Program-made: the position numbers and the translations under genes
In this document: positions 24,818 to 33,167 of the stretch, piece by piece
Layout: every line of letters begins with the position of its first letter
Position numbering within the stretch: the stretch's first letter is position 1
The notes under the pieces: model-generated
Database searches by the model: none
Told to the model about the DNA's origin: nothing
Seen by the model: the letters and a program-made list of their open reading frames with translations, nothing else
Assembly: GCA_036273855.1 (NCBI GenBank)
Contig: DASUGU010000089.1
Span: forward strand, 1-64,000
Direction: 5' to 3'
Source: DATEPR01 sp036273855
GTDB lineage: Bacteria; Actinomycetota; Actinomycetes; Mycobacteriales; Pseudonocardiaceae
DNA length: 64,000 nucleotides

Positions 24818-25842
24818 ACGGCGGCGGGCTGCCGGGGCGGGATGCGCTCGCCGGCCGGTGCGGGGATCACCGGCGGCCAGTCCCACTCGATCCCGAACAG
24901 GCCGGGGCCGACACCCAGCGCGACCGCGTGCACGTCACCGGTCGGACTGATGGTCAGGTTGCGCCGCCTGGCCAGGCGGACGTCACCGGCGGGGGAGCTG
25001 AACTGCTGGCAGCGCACCGGCAGGTTGCCCCGGTCGAACTGCACCTCGACCACGTAGTCGCGGACCGGCAGGCGCAGCCGGCGGAAGTAGGCGTCGGCGG
25101 TCGCGCCGTAGTCGGAGACCGGGTTGACCACCTGGTACTCCATGATCAGCGTCTCGCCGGTGGCCAGCGCGCGGTCGAACAGCAGCTCGGCGACGAGGAT
25201 GTGCGCGTCGTGGTCGACCGCGATCCGGCCCAGGCGGCAGTTGCGCAGGCCGATGATCTGCGGCGCGTCCTTGGTGGCGACCTCCCAGTCGTAGACCAGG
25301 ACCCAGCGGTCGGCGCCGTCCTGCTCGGCACGCAACACCTGGCTGACCCGCACGGTGTGCAGTTGCCGGCGGGCGTTGACCATGCACTGGTCGTGCTGGC
25401 TGATCCGGGCCAGGATGCCGTCGCAGGACGTGTTCACCCGGCCGAGCAGGGTGCCCAGGTTGGCGCTGTTCCACAGCACGTCCAGCGGGAGCAGTCGGCC
25501 GGTGTGCCGGCGGCGGCCTCGGGGGCGGGGCGGGCCGAGCAGCGCGGTGAGCGCGTTCGGCGGCACCCGGAGTACCGCTTCCAGATGGCGTAGGGCGTCC
25601 AGCGATTCGGGACGTTCGGGACGGCGGCGGCCGGACTGCCAGTAACTCAGCGTCGCGACACTGATGGTCACACCGCGCAGTTGCAGCCGGTGCTGGATGC
25701 GGTCGAGACTGAGCCCGCTGCCCTTGATCGCGGCGCGGAGGGCGTCCGGAAATGGCCCGCCGGCGAGAAGTCTCGCCAGTTCGGGCCGTACTGTCACGGG
25801 CCTGGCGATGCCGTGCTCAGTTCGACTGGCTGCGATAGTCAT
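24787..25842 (-). CDS. XRE-type helix-turn-helix regulator with a large ligand or sensor domain
   Basis: A 351-residue protein. Residues about 30-105 form the DNA-binding part: FPDALRAAIKGSGLSLDRIQ, then ISVATLSYWQSGRRRPERPE and LEAVLRVPPNALTALLGPP, as in actinobacterial XRE proteins. Residues about 120-320 form an unassigned beta-rich domain (RVLVYDWEVATKDAPQI, HDAHILVAELLFDRALATGE, RRLRLPVRDYVVEVQFDRGN). I know similar proteins only as uncharacterised regulators. The 5' region contains the direct repeat CGTCGTCA-CGTCGTCA at about 25853-25868, a possible autoregulatory site. The gene's end overlaps the dGTPase gene's end. Confidence 0.85.
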   Translation of the reverse strand: MTIAASRTEHGIARPVTVRPELARLLAGGPFPDALRAAIKGSGLSLDRIQHRLQLRGVTISVATLSYWQSGRRRPERPESLDALRHLEAVLRVPPNALTALLGPPRPRGRRRHTGRLLPLDVLWNSANLGTLLGRVNTSCDGILARISQHDQCMVNARRQLHTVRVSQVLRAEQDGADRWVLVYDWEVATKDAPQIIGLRNCRLGRIAVDHDAHILVAELLFDRALATGETLIMEYQVVNPVSDYGATADAYFRRLRLPVRDYVVEVQFDRGNLPVRCQQFSSPAGDVRLARRRNLTISPTGDVHAVALGVGPGLFGIEWDWPPVIPAPAGERIPPRQPAAVQSANASVHN

Positions 25843-26106
25843 TGTGACTCCCCGTCGTCACGTCGTCACGCGAGAGTTACCCTACTTGGGTGACGCCTTT
25901 TGTTACACCCCCTTTCGGCGCCAATTAATGCGACGAACGGTGGGTCAAGTTCTGGCCCGACTGCACGCGATAGGCTCCGGGGCGCGCTGATCGCCGGCCG
26001 GGGAGGGTTCGCCCCGGAGTGGCCTCGACCAGGGGATCAGCCCTTATTTCGAGACTGACCAGGGCACCAATCGGCATGACGGCGGCGTGATCCACGTGGG
26101 CACTCA

Positions 26107-26778
26107 GTGAGTACGGTGCGGCCGGCGGCGGGCGGCGGACGCTTCGTCGAGGTATCCCCCGCGCGGGTGAGTGGCTGGTTCGACCGGTTCGGCGCGCGGC
26201 ACGGTGGAGTGCTGTCCACGGCCATCGACGGTGACACGGTGACCGTGCTGGCCGCCGATCACGCGACCGCGCGGGTGACCACCCCGTTCCCGCCGCTGGG
26301 CCTGCCCGACGGCCGCCTGCCCGGTCTGGTGATCACCGGCCTGGTCGCACATCTCTGTCTGCCGCGCCGGATCGGCCTGCTGCTGGTCCGCCTCGGCGGG
26401 CACAGCATCGGGATCGCCGAGGAGGGCAGGGTCCTGGTCTCGGCCACCGACCGTAAGCAGGTGCACGGCAGGAACAAGGCGGGCGGCTGGTCGCAGCAAC
26501 GGTTCGCCCGGCGCCGCGAGGGCCAGGCCGCGGTGGCGCTGCGCTCGGCCGCCGACGACGCGGCGCGGGTGCTGGCGCCGAGGGTGGGCGAGCTGGTCGC
26601 GGTGGTGCTCGGCGGTGACCGGCGGGCGCTGGACGCGCTGCGCGGTGATCTGCGGCTGGCCGCCGTGTTCGCGATCGCGCTGCCCAGGGTGCTGGACGTG
26701 CCGGAGCCGCGCCGGGCGGTGCTGGACGACGCCGCGGAACGGGCGCGCGAGGTGGAGATCCTCGTCACCGAGCCGTGA
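26107..26778 (+). CDS. acVLRF1-type peptidyl-tRNA hydrolase (Vms1-like release factor)
   Basis: A 223-residue protein, GTG 26107. The core VHGRNKAGGWSQQRFARRRE (about residues 119-138) corresponds to the conserved loop of the VLRF1 domain, where a glutamine is thought to take the place of the GGQ loop of release factors. Preceding VEVSPARVSGWFDRFGARHG and following LGGDRRALDAL fit the family. VLRF1 proteins cleave peptidyl-tRNA on stalled ribosome subunits. In eukaryotes (Vms1/ANKZF1) this frees chains during ribosome-associated quality control. The gene precedes an ABC-F gene by 158 bp in the same direction. Confidence 0.85.
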   Translation: MSTVRPAAGGGRFVEVSPARVSGWFDRFGARHGGVLSTAIDGDTVTVLAADHATARVTTPFPPLGLPDGRLPGLVITGLVAHLCLPRRIGLLLVRLGGHSIGIAEEGRVLVSATDRKQVHGRNKAGGWSQQRFARRREGQAAVALRSAADDAARVLAPRVGELVAVVLGGDRRALDALRGDLRLAAVFAIALPRVLDVPEPRRAVLDDAAERAREVEILVTEP

Positions 26779-26806
26779 ATCGGTAAATCCGGTGGTGGCG
26801 ATCCCG

Positions 26807-26812
26807 TACACT
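26807..26812 (+). promoter_or_regulatory. Possible -10 element of the ABC-F gene
   Basis: TACACT preceded by CCG fits the actinobacterial TANNNT pattern. No clear -35 hexamer is visible at the right distance. It would give a leader of about 120 bases containing the hairpin at 26851-26874. Confidence 0.3.
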
Positions 26813-26850
26813 CGTTGACGTGGTGGTTCGCACGGAGTGATGGGCTGTCC

Positions 26851-26874
26851 AGCTCGCCGGCCGAGGCTGGCGAG
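26851..26874 (+). promoter_or_regulatory. Hairpin in the leader of the ABC-F gene
   Basis: GCTCGCC and GGCGAGC form a perfect 7-bp stem around GGCCGAGGCT, lying in the 158-bp gap between the acVLRF1 stop and GTG 26937. Several antibiotic-resistance ABC-F genes are controlled by leader attenuation, so this is worth noting, but no leader peptide or terminator is evident. Confidence 0.3.
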
Positions 26875-26936
26875 CAGACGAGTCCTGCCCGTAGCCAGGC
26901 TGATCACTCAGCCGCCACCCTCATCGGAGTTCTCCC

Positions 26937-28565
26937 GTGATCGTCGCTGCCGATCTTGAACTGCGCGCCGGCTCGCGCATTCTGCTGTCCGACACCACCC
27001 TCCGGGTCCAGCCCGGCGACCGGATCGGCCTCGTCGGCCGCAACGGTGCCGGCAAGACCACCTCGCTGCGCGTCCTGGCCGGGGACGGCGAGCCCTACGG
27101 CGGCACGCTGCAGCGCACCGGTGACATCGGTTACCTGCCACAGGATCCACGCGAAGGTGATCTTTCGGTCACCGCGAAGGACCGGGTGCTGTCCGCCCGC
27201 GGCCTGGACCAGTTGTTGCGGGACATGGAGAAGACCCAGACCGCGATGGCCGAACTGGTCGACGACAAGGAGCGGGACGCCGCGGTGCGCCGCTACGGTC
27301 GGCTGGAGGAGCGGTTCTCCGCGCAGGGCGGGTACGCCGCGGAGAGCGACGCCGCCCGGATCTGCGCCAATCTCGGCCTGCCCGAGCGCGTCCTCGCCCA
27401 ACCGCTGCGCACCCTGTCCGGCGGCCAGCGGCGCCGGGTGGAACTGGGCCGCATCCTGTTCGCCGCGTCCGACGCCGGTGCCACCGGCCGGTCGGCCACC
27501 ACTCTGTTGTTGGACGAGCCGACCAACCACCTGGACGCCGACTCGGTCACCTGGCTGCGCGGTTTCCTGAAGGCGCACGACGGCGGACTCGTGGTGATCA
27601 GCCACGATGTCGATCTGCTGGCCGCCGTGGTGAACAAGGTGTGGTTCCTCGACGCCACCCGGGCCGAGCTGGACACCTACAACATGACGTGGCAGCGCTA
27701 CCTGGACGCGCGGGCCGCGGACGAGAAGCGCAGGCGCCGCGAGCGGGCCAACGCGGAGAAGAAGGCCAGCGCGCTGTTCGCCCAGGCGGACAAGATGCGT
27801 GCGAAGGCAACCAAGGCGGTCGCCGCGCAGAACATGGCCCGCCGCGCGGAACGGATGCTGTCCGGTTTGGACGAGACCCGGCAGGCCGACAAGGTGGCCA
27901 AGATCCGGTTCCCGGACCCGGCGCCGTGCGGGAAGACGCCGCTCACCGCCACCGGCCTGGCCAAGAACTACGGCTCGCTGGAGGTGTTCACCGGGGTTGA
28001 TCTCGCGGTGGACCGAGGGTCGAAGGTGGTCGTGCTCGGGCTCAACGGCGCCGGCAAGACCACCCTGCTGCGGCTGCTCGGCGGCCAGGAGCGGGCCGAC
28101 GCGGGCGAGGTCGTGCCGGGCCACGGGCTGCGGATCGGCTACTACGCCCAGGAACACGAGACGCTGGACCACAACGCCTCCGTGTGGGAGAACATCCGGC
28201 ACGCCGCGCCGGACGCCGGTGAGCAGCAGTTGCGCACCCTGCTGGGCACCTTCCTGTTCAGCGGTGAGCAGCTCGATCAGACCGCCGGCACGCTGTCCGG
28301 TGGCGAGAAGACGCGGCTGGCGCTGGCCGGTCTGGTGTCCAGCGCGGCCAACGTCCTGTTGCTGGACGAACCGACCAACAACCTCGATCCGGCCAGCCGC
28401 GCACAGGTGCTGGACGCGCTGCGGCGGTTCTCCGGTGCCGTCGTTCTGGTCACGCACGACCCCGGAGCGGTCCAGGCCCTTGAGCCCGAGCGGGTGATCC
28501 TGTTGCCAGACGGTGCCGAGGACCATTGGTCGGAGGAATACCTCGATCTCGTGCAGTTGGCCTGA
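26937..28565 (+). CDS. ABC-F family ATPase (ribosome-associated)
   Basis: A 542-residue protein with two ABC domains and no membrane segments. First domain: Walker A GRNGAGKTTS, signature LSGGQRRRVELG, Walker B TLLLDEPTNHLDAD. Second domain: GLNGAGKTTL, LSGGEKTRLALAG, VLLLDEPTNNLDP. Between them (about residues 240-330) is a highly charged linker (DEKRRRRERANAEKKASALF), the P-site tRNA interaction motif of ABC-F proteins, which act on the ribosomal E site. The GTG start fits the strong opening MIVAADLELRAGSRILL. It may be a housekeeping translation factor or give antibiotic resistance. The sequence alone does not decide. Confidence 0.93.
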   Translation: MIVAADLELRAGSRILLSDTTLRVQPGDRIGLVGRNGAGKTTSLRVLAGDGEPYGGTLQRTGDIGYLPQDPREGDLSVTAKDRVLSARGLDQLLRDMEKTQTAMAELVDDKERDAAVRRYGRLEERFSAQGGYAAESDAARICANLGLPERVLAQPLRTLSGGQRRRVELGRILFAASDAGATGRSATTLLLDEPTNHLDADSVTWLRGFLKAHDGGLVVISHDVDLLAAVVNKVWFLDATRAELDTYNMTWQRYLDARAADEKRRRRERANAEKKASALFAQADKMRAKATKAVAAQNMARRAERMLSGLDETRQADKVAKIRFPDPAPCGKTPLTATGLAKNYGSLEVFTGVDLAVDRGSKVVVLGLNGAGKTTLLRLLGGQERADAGEVVPGHGLRIGYYAQEHETLDHNASVWENIRHAAPDAGEQQLRTLLGTFLFSGEQLDQTAGTLSGGEKTRLALAGLVSSAANVLLLDEPTNNLDPASRAQVLDALRRFSGAVVLVTHDPGAVQALEPERVILLPDGAEDHWSEEYLDLVQLA

Positions 28566-28754
28566 TTAACCTGCGACGACGGGAATTGAGTCCTGTTCAC
28601 GGATACTGCATGTGAGTGATCAGCCGCAGGTGACGTGTCGATCACACTCAGAAGATTTCGCTCACTCGCCTGGCGTTCCGCGCGTTCGTGTTCGATCATT
28701 GCGACGAAGGGGCCGCACGCGGTCCGACCTGCAGTGCGTGGAAGGCGGGACAAG

Positions 28755-28964
28755 GTGGCTGACCTGAAGAAGGGTGCCCGTATCACGGGCGCCACGCGGG
28801 ACAAGCTCGCCGCGGACCTGAAGAAGAAGTACGAGAAGGGCGCCTCAATCCGTGCGCTCGCCGAGTCGACCGGCCGCTCGTACGGATTCGTGCACCGAGT
28901 GCTGTCAGAGTCCGGTGTCCAATTGCGTGGACGCGGCGGAGCGACGCGAACCAAGAAGAAGTAG
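28755..28964 (+). CDS. Small helix-turn-helix protein, 69 residues
   Basis: Start GTG 28755, with GAAGG upstream. The protein is very basic, with lysine clusters at both ends (ADLKKGARITG, TRTKKK). The middle KYEKGASIRALAESTGRSYG followed by FVHRVLSESGV is a compact helix-turn-helix. Small proteins of this kind are conserved in actinobacteria, where I know them only as DNA-binding proteins of unknown role. The 190 bp upstream of the start shows no gene. It stands alone between the ABC-F gene and the enoyl-CoA hydratase gene. Confidence 0.8.
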   Translation: MADLKKGARITGATRDKLAADLKKKYEKGASIRALAESTGRSYGFVHRVLSESGVQLRGRGGATRTKKK

Positions 28965-29041
28965 GCTACCGCGCGGTAACACTACCGCGTGATCGGCCAG
29001 GAGAAGCCGGGCCCGGTCCGCGCGAAGCGCCGGGAGGGCCC

Positions 29042-29848
29042 GTGGGTGAGCCGGATGTCGAGGCCGAACTGCTCGAGCGGGGCGGCGTGGGCCTCGCCGT
29101 CGACGGTGCGTGCGCGACGATCACGTTGCGGCGCCCGGAAAAGCTGAACGCGCAGACCCCCAGCACCTGGGAGGCGCTGCGGCAGATCGGAGAGCGCCTG
29201 GCCCCGGACGTCCGAGTCGTGGTCGTCCGGGGTTCCGGCCGGTCGTTCTCCGCCGGGCTGGACCGTAGGATGTTCGCCCCCGACGGCGTACCGGGCGAGC
29301 CGGGATTCGCCGACATCACCACCGCACCACCGGGTGGTGGCGACGCGATCATCGACCGGTTCCAACAGGGCTTCACCTGGTTGATGGCACCGGGCAGGGT
29401 GACGGTGGCGGCTGTCCATGGCCACGCCGTCGGCGCCGGTTTCCAACTGGCGCTCGCGTGCGATCTGCGTATCGCCGCGGCCGACGCCCGGTTCACCATG
29501 GCCGAGACCGGTCTGGGCCTGGTGCCCGACCTGACCGGCACGCTGGCGCTGGTGCGCGCCGTCGGTTACCCCAAGGCGGTGGAGATCTGCCTGACCGGCC
29601 GGGCGATCCCGGCCGACGAGGCGCTGCGCACCGGCCTGGTCAACTCGGTGGTGCCCGGTGATCAGCTCGATTCGGCGGTGGACGAACTCGTTGCGGCACT
29701 GCTGAAACCGCCGGCCGGCGCGATGCGCGAGACCCTGGCGCTGCTGGCCGGCGCGGCCGACGGTGCGTCGTTGGACGAGCAGCGGGCGGCCGAACGGGCG
29801 GCGCAGTTGCGACGGCTGGCGGAGTTGCGGCAGTTGATGTCGGACTGA
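29042..29848 (+). CDS. Enoyl-CoA hydratase/isomerase family protein
   Basis: A 268-residue crotonase-fold protein, GTG 29042. Family blocks are ATITLRRPEKLNAQT, the oxyanion-hole segment RSFSAGLDRRMF, AAVHGHAVGAGFQLALACDL with the second oxyanion glycine, and TMAETGLGLVPDLTGT. One usual catalytic glutamate is at METGLGL-type position, while the first (in GAGFQLA) is replaced by Gln. The acyl-CoA substrate is unknown. It converges with the SIS-protein gene and has no obvious operon partner. Confidence 0.9.
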   Translation: MGEPDVEAELLERGGVGLAVDGACATITLRRPEKLNAQTPSTWEALRQIGERLAPDVRVVVVRGSGRSFSAGLDRRMFAPDGVPGEPGFADITTAPPGGGDAIIDRFQQGFTWLMAPGRVTVAAVHGHAVGAGFQLALACDLRIAAADARFTMAETGLGLVPDLTGTLALVRAVGYPKAVEICLTGRAIPADEALRTGLVNSVVPGDQLDSAVDELVAALLKPPAGAMRETLALLAGAADGASLDEQRAAERAAQLRRLAELRQLMSD

Positions 29849-29912
29849 TCGTCGATCATCGTGCCCGCGACAACACTTGCAGCGTGCGGACTTCCGGGCT
29901 CGGGCAGCGGGG

Positions 29913-30638
29913 TCAGCGCAGCGCCGGGACCCTCGGCGTGTAGCGCTCCATCAGGCCCGCGTTGGCCTCGTCGCCGCCGGGCACGTTGGAGCTGCGCCAC
30001 AACGGCAGCGGTACGCCCTCCTTGGCGGCCAGGTCGGTCAGCGCGACCAGCACCAGGTCCCACAGATACGCGTTGGCCACCGTGGAGATCGGCGCGATGA
30101 CGGGGGAGTCGGCCGGGTAGGTCGAGTCGCCGGGCGGCACGAGCGTGTCCAGCACGACGGTGGCCTGTTCGGCGACGGTGCTGCCGGCGCGGCGGGGTGC
30201 GACGGCACTGGCCGGACCGGACGTCACGGCCACCACGGCCCGCCCGGCGGTCCTGGCCAGGGTGGCCAGTTCCACCGGGTACGGGTTCACGCCGGACGTG
30301 GAGAACACCACCAGGACGTCGTGCTCGCCCAGCGGTTCCGGGCCGAGCACCTCGGTGGCCAGGCCGGAGCGGCGTTCGGCGGTGGTGCTGCTGACCGCGC
30401 CGTTCATCGGCAGCAGGTCGGGGTGGTACAGCGGCCGGACGCAGGCCAGCCCGCCCGCCCGGTAGAAGGTCTCGGCGACGGCGGCCAGCGAGTGGCCGGC
30501 GCCCGCGGTGTGCACCAGGCCGTCGGCCCGCACGCAGGCGAGCACGAGATCGGCCACCTCGGCGACCGCGTCGGCGTTGTGTTCGGACACCTGTCGCAGG
30601 TGCGCGCGAACGGTTTCGTCGTAGTCGCTGATCGTCAT
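29913..30638 (-). CDS. SIS-domain sugar-phosphate-binding protein
   Basis: A 241-residue SIS (sugar isomerase) domain protein. VHTAGAGHSLAAVAETFYRAG carries the phosphosugar-binding loop, and VLVVFSTSGVNPYPVELA carries the second SIS motif. The C-terminal NAYLWDLVLVALTDLAAKEG then PLPLWRSSNVPGGDEAN fits the uncharacterised UPF0309-like group. These proteins bind phosphosugars, but the reaction here is unknown. It is the last gene of a minus-strand series, 61 bp after the nucleotidyltransferase gene's stop. Confidence 0.88.
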   Translation of the reverse strand: MTISDYDETVRAHLRQVSEHNADAVAEVADLVLACVRADGLVHTAGAGHSLAAVAETFYRAGGLACVRPLYHPDLLPMNGAVSSTTAERRSGLATEVLGPEPLGEHDVLVVFSTSGVNPYPVELATLARTAGRAVVAVTSGPASAVAPRRAGSTVAEQATVVLDTLVPPGDSTYPADSPVIAPISTVANAYLWDLVLVALTDLAAKEGVPLPLWRSSNVPGGDEANAGLMERYTPRVPALR

Positions 30639-30699
30639 CGCCGGTGCGCTCCTCGCCGCTCTGTGGTCCAGATTGGTCTATACCAGCTCGGGACGTGGG

Positions 30700-31281
30700 T
30701 CAAGACCCGAGGCGATCCAGATCCTCCGGGCGGTCCACGTCGGTGCCGGTGGCCACGTCGCCGCACGGCACGTCCAGCACCTGATGCGTGCGCAGGTAGT
30801 CGCGGGCGCCCCGGTCACCGACGGCCGACGCGATCACGCCCGGCCAGTGCTCGGCGCCGATCAGCACCGGATGCCCCGCCACACCGGCATAACTGGCCCT
30901 GGCCAGCATGTCCGGCGCCGCGGTCGCGCGCACCCTGGCCACCGCCGCCGCGGTCACGCCGGGCACGTCCACCGGCAGCACGACGGCGGCCACCGCACCG
31001 GAATCGGCCAGCGCGGCCAGTCCCACCCGGACGGACGCGCCCATGCCCTCCGGCCACTCCGGGTTGTCCACCACCTGGTAGCCGGCCAGATCCGCCTCGG
31101 CCCGCACGTCCGCCGACCGCGCGCCGAGCACGACCACCACCGGCGCGCACCCGCCGGCCGCCAGCACGGCGGCGGCCGACTCGACGAACAGCCGCCCGCC
31201 GTGCCGCACCAACGCCTTCGGCATGCCCATCCGCCGCCCGGCGCCCGCCGCCAGCAGCAGTCCCGCGGTCGCAGCCGTCAC
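30700..31281 (-). CDS. MobA-like nucleotidyltransferase
   Basis: A 193-residue protein, GTG 31281 overlapping the stop of the hydrolase gene. The start AGLLLAAGAGRRMGMPKALV is the nucleotide-binding signature of MobA/MocA-type transferases. VVVLGARSADVRAEADLAG, EGMGASVRVGLAAL and VVLPVDVPGVTAAAV with VLIGAEHWPGVIAS also match. Family members transfer CMP or GMP to molybdopterin, or nucleotidyl groups to other cofactors. No molybdoenzyme genes are in the window, so the substrate stays open. Confidence 0.88.
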   Translation of the reverse strand: MTAATAGLLLAAGAGRRMGMPKALVRHGGRLFVESAAAVLAAGGCAPVVVVLGARSADVRAEADLAGYQVVDNPEWPEGMGASVRVGLAALADSGAVAAVVLPVDVPGVTAAAVARVRATAAPDMLARASYAGVAGHPVLIGAEHWPGVIASAVGDRGARDYLRTHQVLDVPCGDVATGTDVDRPEDLDRLGS

Positions 31282-32123
31282 CGGCCGCCCCAACTGGACA
31301 GGTGCGCCAGCAGCACGTCGGAGACCAGGCTGCCGGCCTCCTCGCACATCCAGTGCGACAGGTCCTCCAGCATGGCGAACCGGTACGGGCCGGTGACGTA
31401 CTTCTCGGTGCCCAGGGCCGCAGTCGAGCCGACGGCGATGTCCTCGGTACCCCACAGATACGTGGTCGGCACGGTGATCTCACCGACCTCCGTTGTGGAC
31501 ATCCGTACCGCGCGGTACCAGTTGAGGGCGGCGGTCAACGCGCCCGGCTCGGTCAGCCGCGAGACGTACTCCTCGATGTGCGAGCGCGGCACCTTCCGCT
31601 CGTACACCTGGCGCAGCTGGGCGGCGTCGTCGGCCAGCAGGCGGCGTTCCGCGGTGCCCGTCTCCCGGAACAGCCGCATGTACGCCGACCGCTGGGCCTG
31701 GTCCTCGTCCTCGCGGATGGCTGCGGCGAACGGCGTCGGGTGCGGCACGGACAGCGTCACCAGCGACCGCACCCGCTCCGGCGTCCACGCGGCCGCCGCC
31801 CACGCCACGGCGGCACCCCAGTCGTGGCCGACCAGGTGGAACTCCGCCCAGCCCAGCGCGTCGGCGACCCGGAACACGTCGCCGGCCAGCTCCTCCAGCC
31901 GGTAGTCCTCGACCGCGGTGGGCCGGACACCGGGGGAGTAGCCGCGCTGGTCGGGTGCGACCACGTGGTAGCCGGCGGCACCGAGCGCGCCCAACTGGTG
32001 GTCCCACTGCAGGGAACACTCGGGGAAGCCGTGCAGCAGCAGCACCGGCTCGCCCCCGGTCGGGCCGGCGACGAGCGCGTCGAAGGTGCCGGGTTCGGTC
32101 GGTATCCGCAGGTGATCGGTCAC
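31278..32123 (-). CDS. Alpha/beta-hydrolase (epoxide-hydrolase-like)
   Basis: A 281-residue protein with LLLHGFPECSLQWDHQ, the oxyanion segment HGFPE, the nucleophile elbow LVGHDWGAAVAW (Asp nucleophile, typical of epoxide hydrolases and dehalogenases), and the late acid and histidine in LWGTEDIAVG and FAMLEDLSHWMCEEA. GTG 32123 start. It is 37 bp downstream of the peroxiredoxin gene and coupled to the nucleotidyltransferase gene by a four-base overlap. Substrate unknown. Confidence 0.9.
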   Translation of the reverse strand: MTDHLRIPTEPGTFDALVAGPTGGEPVLLLHGFPECSLQWDHQLGALGAAGYHVVAPDQRGYSPGVRPTAVEDYRLEELAGDVFRVADALGWAEFHLVGHDWGAAVAWAAAAWTPERVRSLVTLSVPHPTPFAAAIREDEDQAQRSAYMRLFRETGTAERRLLADDAAQLRQVYERKVPRSHIEEYVSRLTEPGALTAALNWYRAVRMSTTEVGEITVPTTYLWGTEDIAVGSTAALGTEKYVTGPYRFAMLEDLSHWMCEEAGSLVSDVLLAHLSSWGGR

Positions 32124-32160
32124 GTCAGCCGACTCTACTGCCGGTGACGCACCGGGAAGC

Positions 32161-32613
32161 TCAGGCCCGGGCGCGCAGCGCGGCGAGCGCCCGGTCGGCG
32201 TGCACGCCCATCCGGACCTCGCTCCTGATCACCTCGATGACCTTCCGGTCGGTGCCGATCACGAAGGTGGCCCGCTTGGTGGCCAGCGGGGTGAACTTCC
32301 GGCGCACGCCGAACAGCGTGGCGACCGCGCCGTCCGGGTCGGAGAGCAGCGGATAGTCGAACGAGTGCTTGGCCGAGAACTTGGCCTGCTTGTCCACCTC
32401 GTCCGGGCTGATGCCCACCCGCTGCCCACCCGCGTCGGCGAACTCCTTGGCCAGGTCGCGGAAGTGGCAGCTCTCCATGGTGCAGCCCGGGCTCATCGCG
32501 GCCGGGTAGAAGAACAGGACGACGGGTCCGTCGGCGAGCAGCTCCGACAGCGTGCGCTTGGTGCCGGAATCGTCGGACAGCTCGAAGTCGGGGACGGTGT
32601 CTCCCGGTTCCAT
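32161..32613 (-). CDS. Thioredoxin-dependent peroxiredoxin (Bcp/PrxQ type)
   Basis: A 150-residue peroxiredoxin that reduces peroxides. The peroxidatic cysteine lies in FFYPAAMSPGCTMESC, with a second cysteine five residues on, as in PrxQ. PDFELSDDSGTKRTLSEL and GVRRKFTPLATKRATFVIGT are family blocks. ATG 32613. It follows a MarR regulator gene by 37 bp, and an oxidative-stress link between the two is a reasonable inference. Confidence 0.94.
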   Translation of the reverse strand: MEPGDTVPDFELSDDSGTKRTLSELLADGPVVLFFYPAAMSPGCTMESCHFRDLAKEFADAGGQRVGISPDEVDKQAKFSAKHSFDYPLLSDPDGAVATLFGVRRKFTPLATKRATFVIGTDRKVIEVIRSEVRMGVHADRALAALRARA

Positions 32614-32650
32614 GGGGGTGGTCCTCTCACAGGCGGCGGTACCGTCGATC

Positions 32651-33163
32651 CTACTTCGCCGTGGACCGGTCGCCCTCGGCGTCGCCGGGCTTGGTCAGTT
32701 GTTGCACGAGGTGGTCGAGACCGGGCAGGGCCAGCATGATCGCCTCCCGGTCACCCGGCGGCAGCCGGTCCAGGGCGCTGCCGATCCGGCGCTCGTGCGC
32801 CGCCCGCCACTCGTCCAGCTGCCGGTGGCCGGCCTCGGTCAGCGTCACCCTGGCCACCCTGCGGTCGCTCGGGTCGGTCTCCCGGGACGCCAGGCCGGCC
32901 TCGACGAGCTGCTGCACCAGTCCGCTGACCGTGTTGGGCGCCAGGCGCTGCAACGTGGCCAGGCGGCCGATCTTGGCGGGCGCGTGGTCGGCCAGCGCCA
33001 TCAGCAGTTCGACCTGCGCCATCGGCAGCGACTCCCACGGGTAGTCGGTGCGGATGCTGGTGCGCAGTGCCCTGCGCAGCCGGGTCACCACGTCGGTGAG
33101 TTGTTGCGCGTCGCTCGGGGCGGTGCGCTGGACCCGGTCGGGGAGCTGGTCGGCCTCCGTCAT
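32651..33163 (-). CDS. MarR-family transcriptional regulator
   Basis: A 170-residue winged-helix regulator. LPMAQVELLMALADHAPAKI, the recognition-helix region LQRLAPNTVSGLVQQLVEAG, then the wing ASRETDPSDRRVARVTLTEA are standard MarR elements. ATG 33163 lies four bases after the stop of the PAS-GGDEF-EAL gene, so it is probably co-transcribed with it and with bcp downstream. The effector is unknown, although a cysteine-free N-terminus argues against simple thiol sensing. Confidence 0.93.
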   Translation of the reverse strand: MTEADQLPDRVQRTAPSDAQQLTDVVTRLRRALRTSIRTDYPWESLPMAQVELLMALADHAPAKIGRLATLQRLAPNTVSGLVQQLVEAGLASRETDPSDRRVARVTLTEAGHRQLDEWRAAHERRIGSALDRLPPGDREAIMLALPGLDHLVQQLTKPGDAEGDRSTAK

Positions 33164-33167
33164 GTGG

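Noticed and set aside
26815..26843. TTGACG as -35 element of the ABC-F gene
   Set aside because: No -10-like hexamer lies 16-19 bp downstream.
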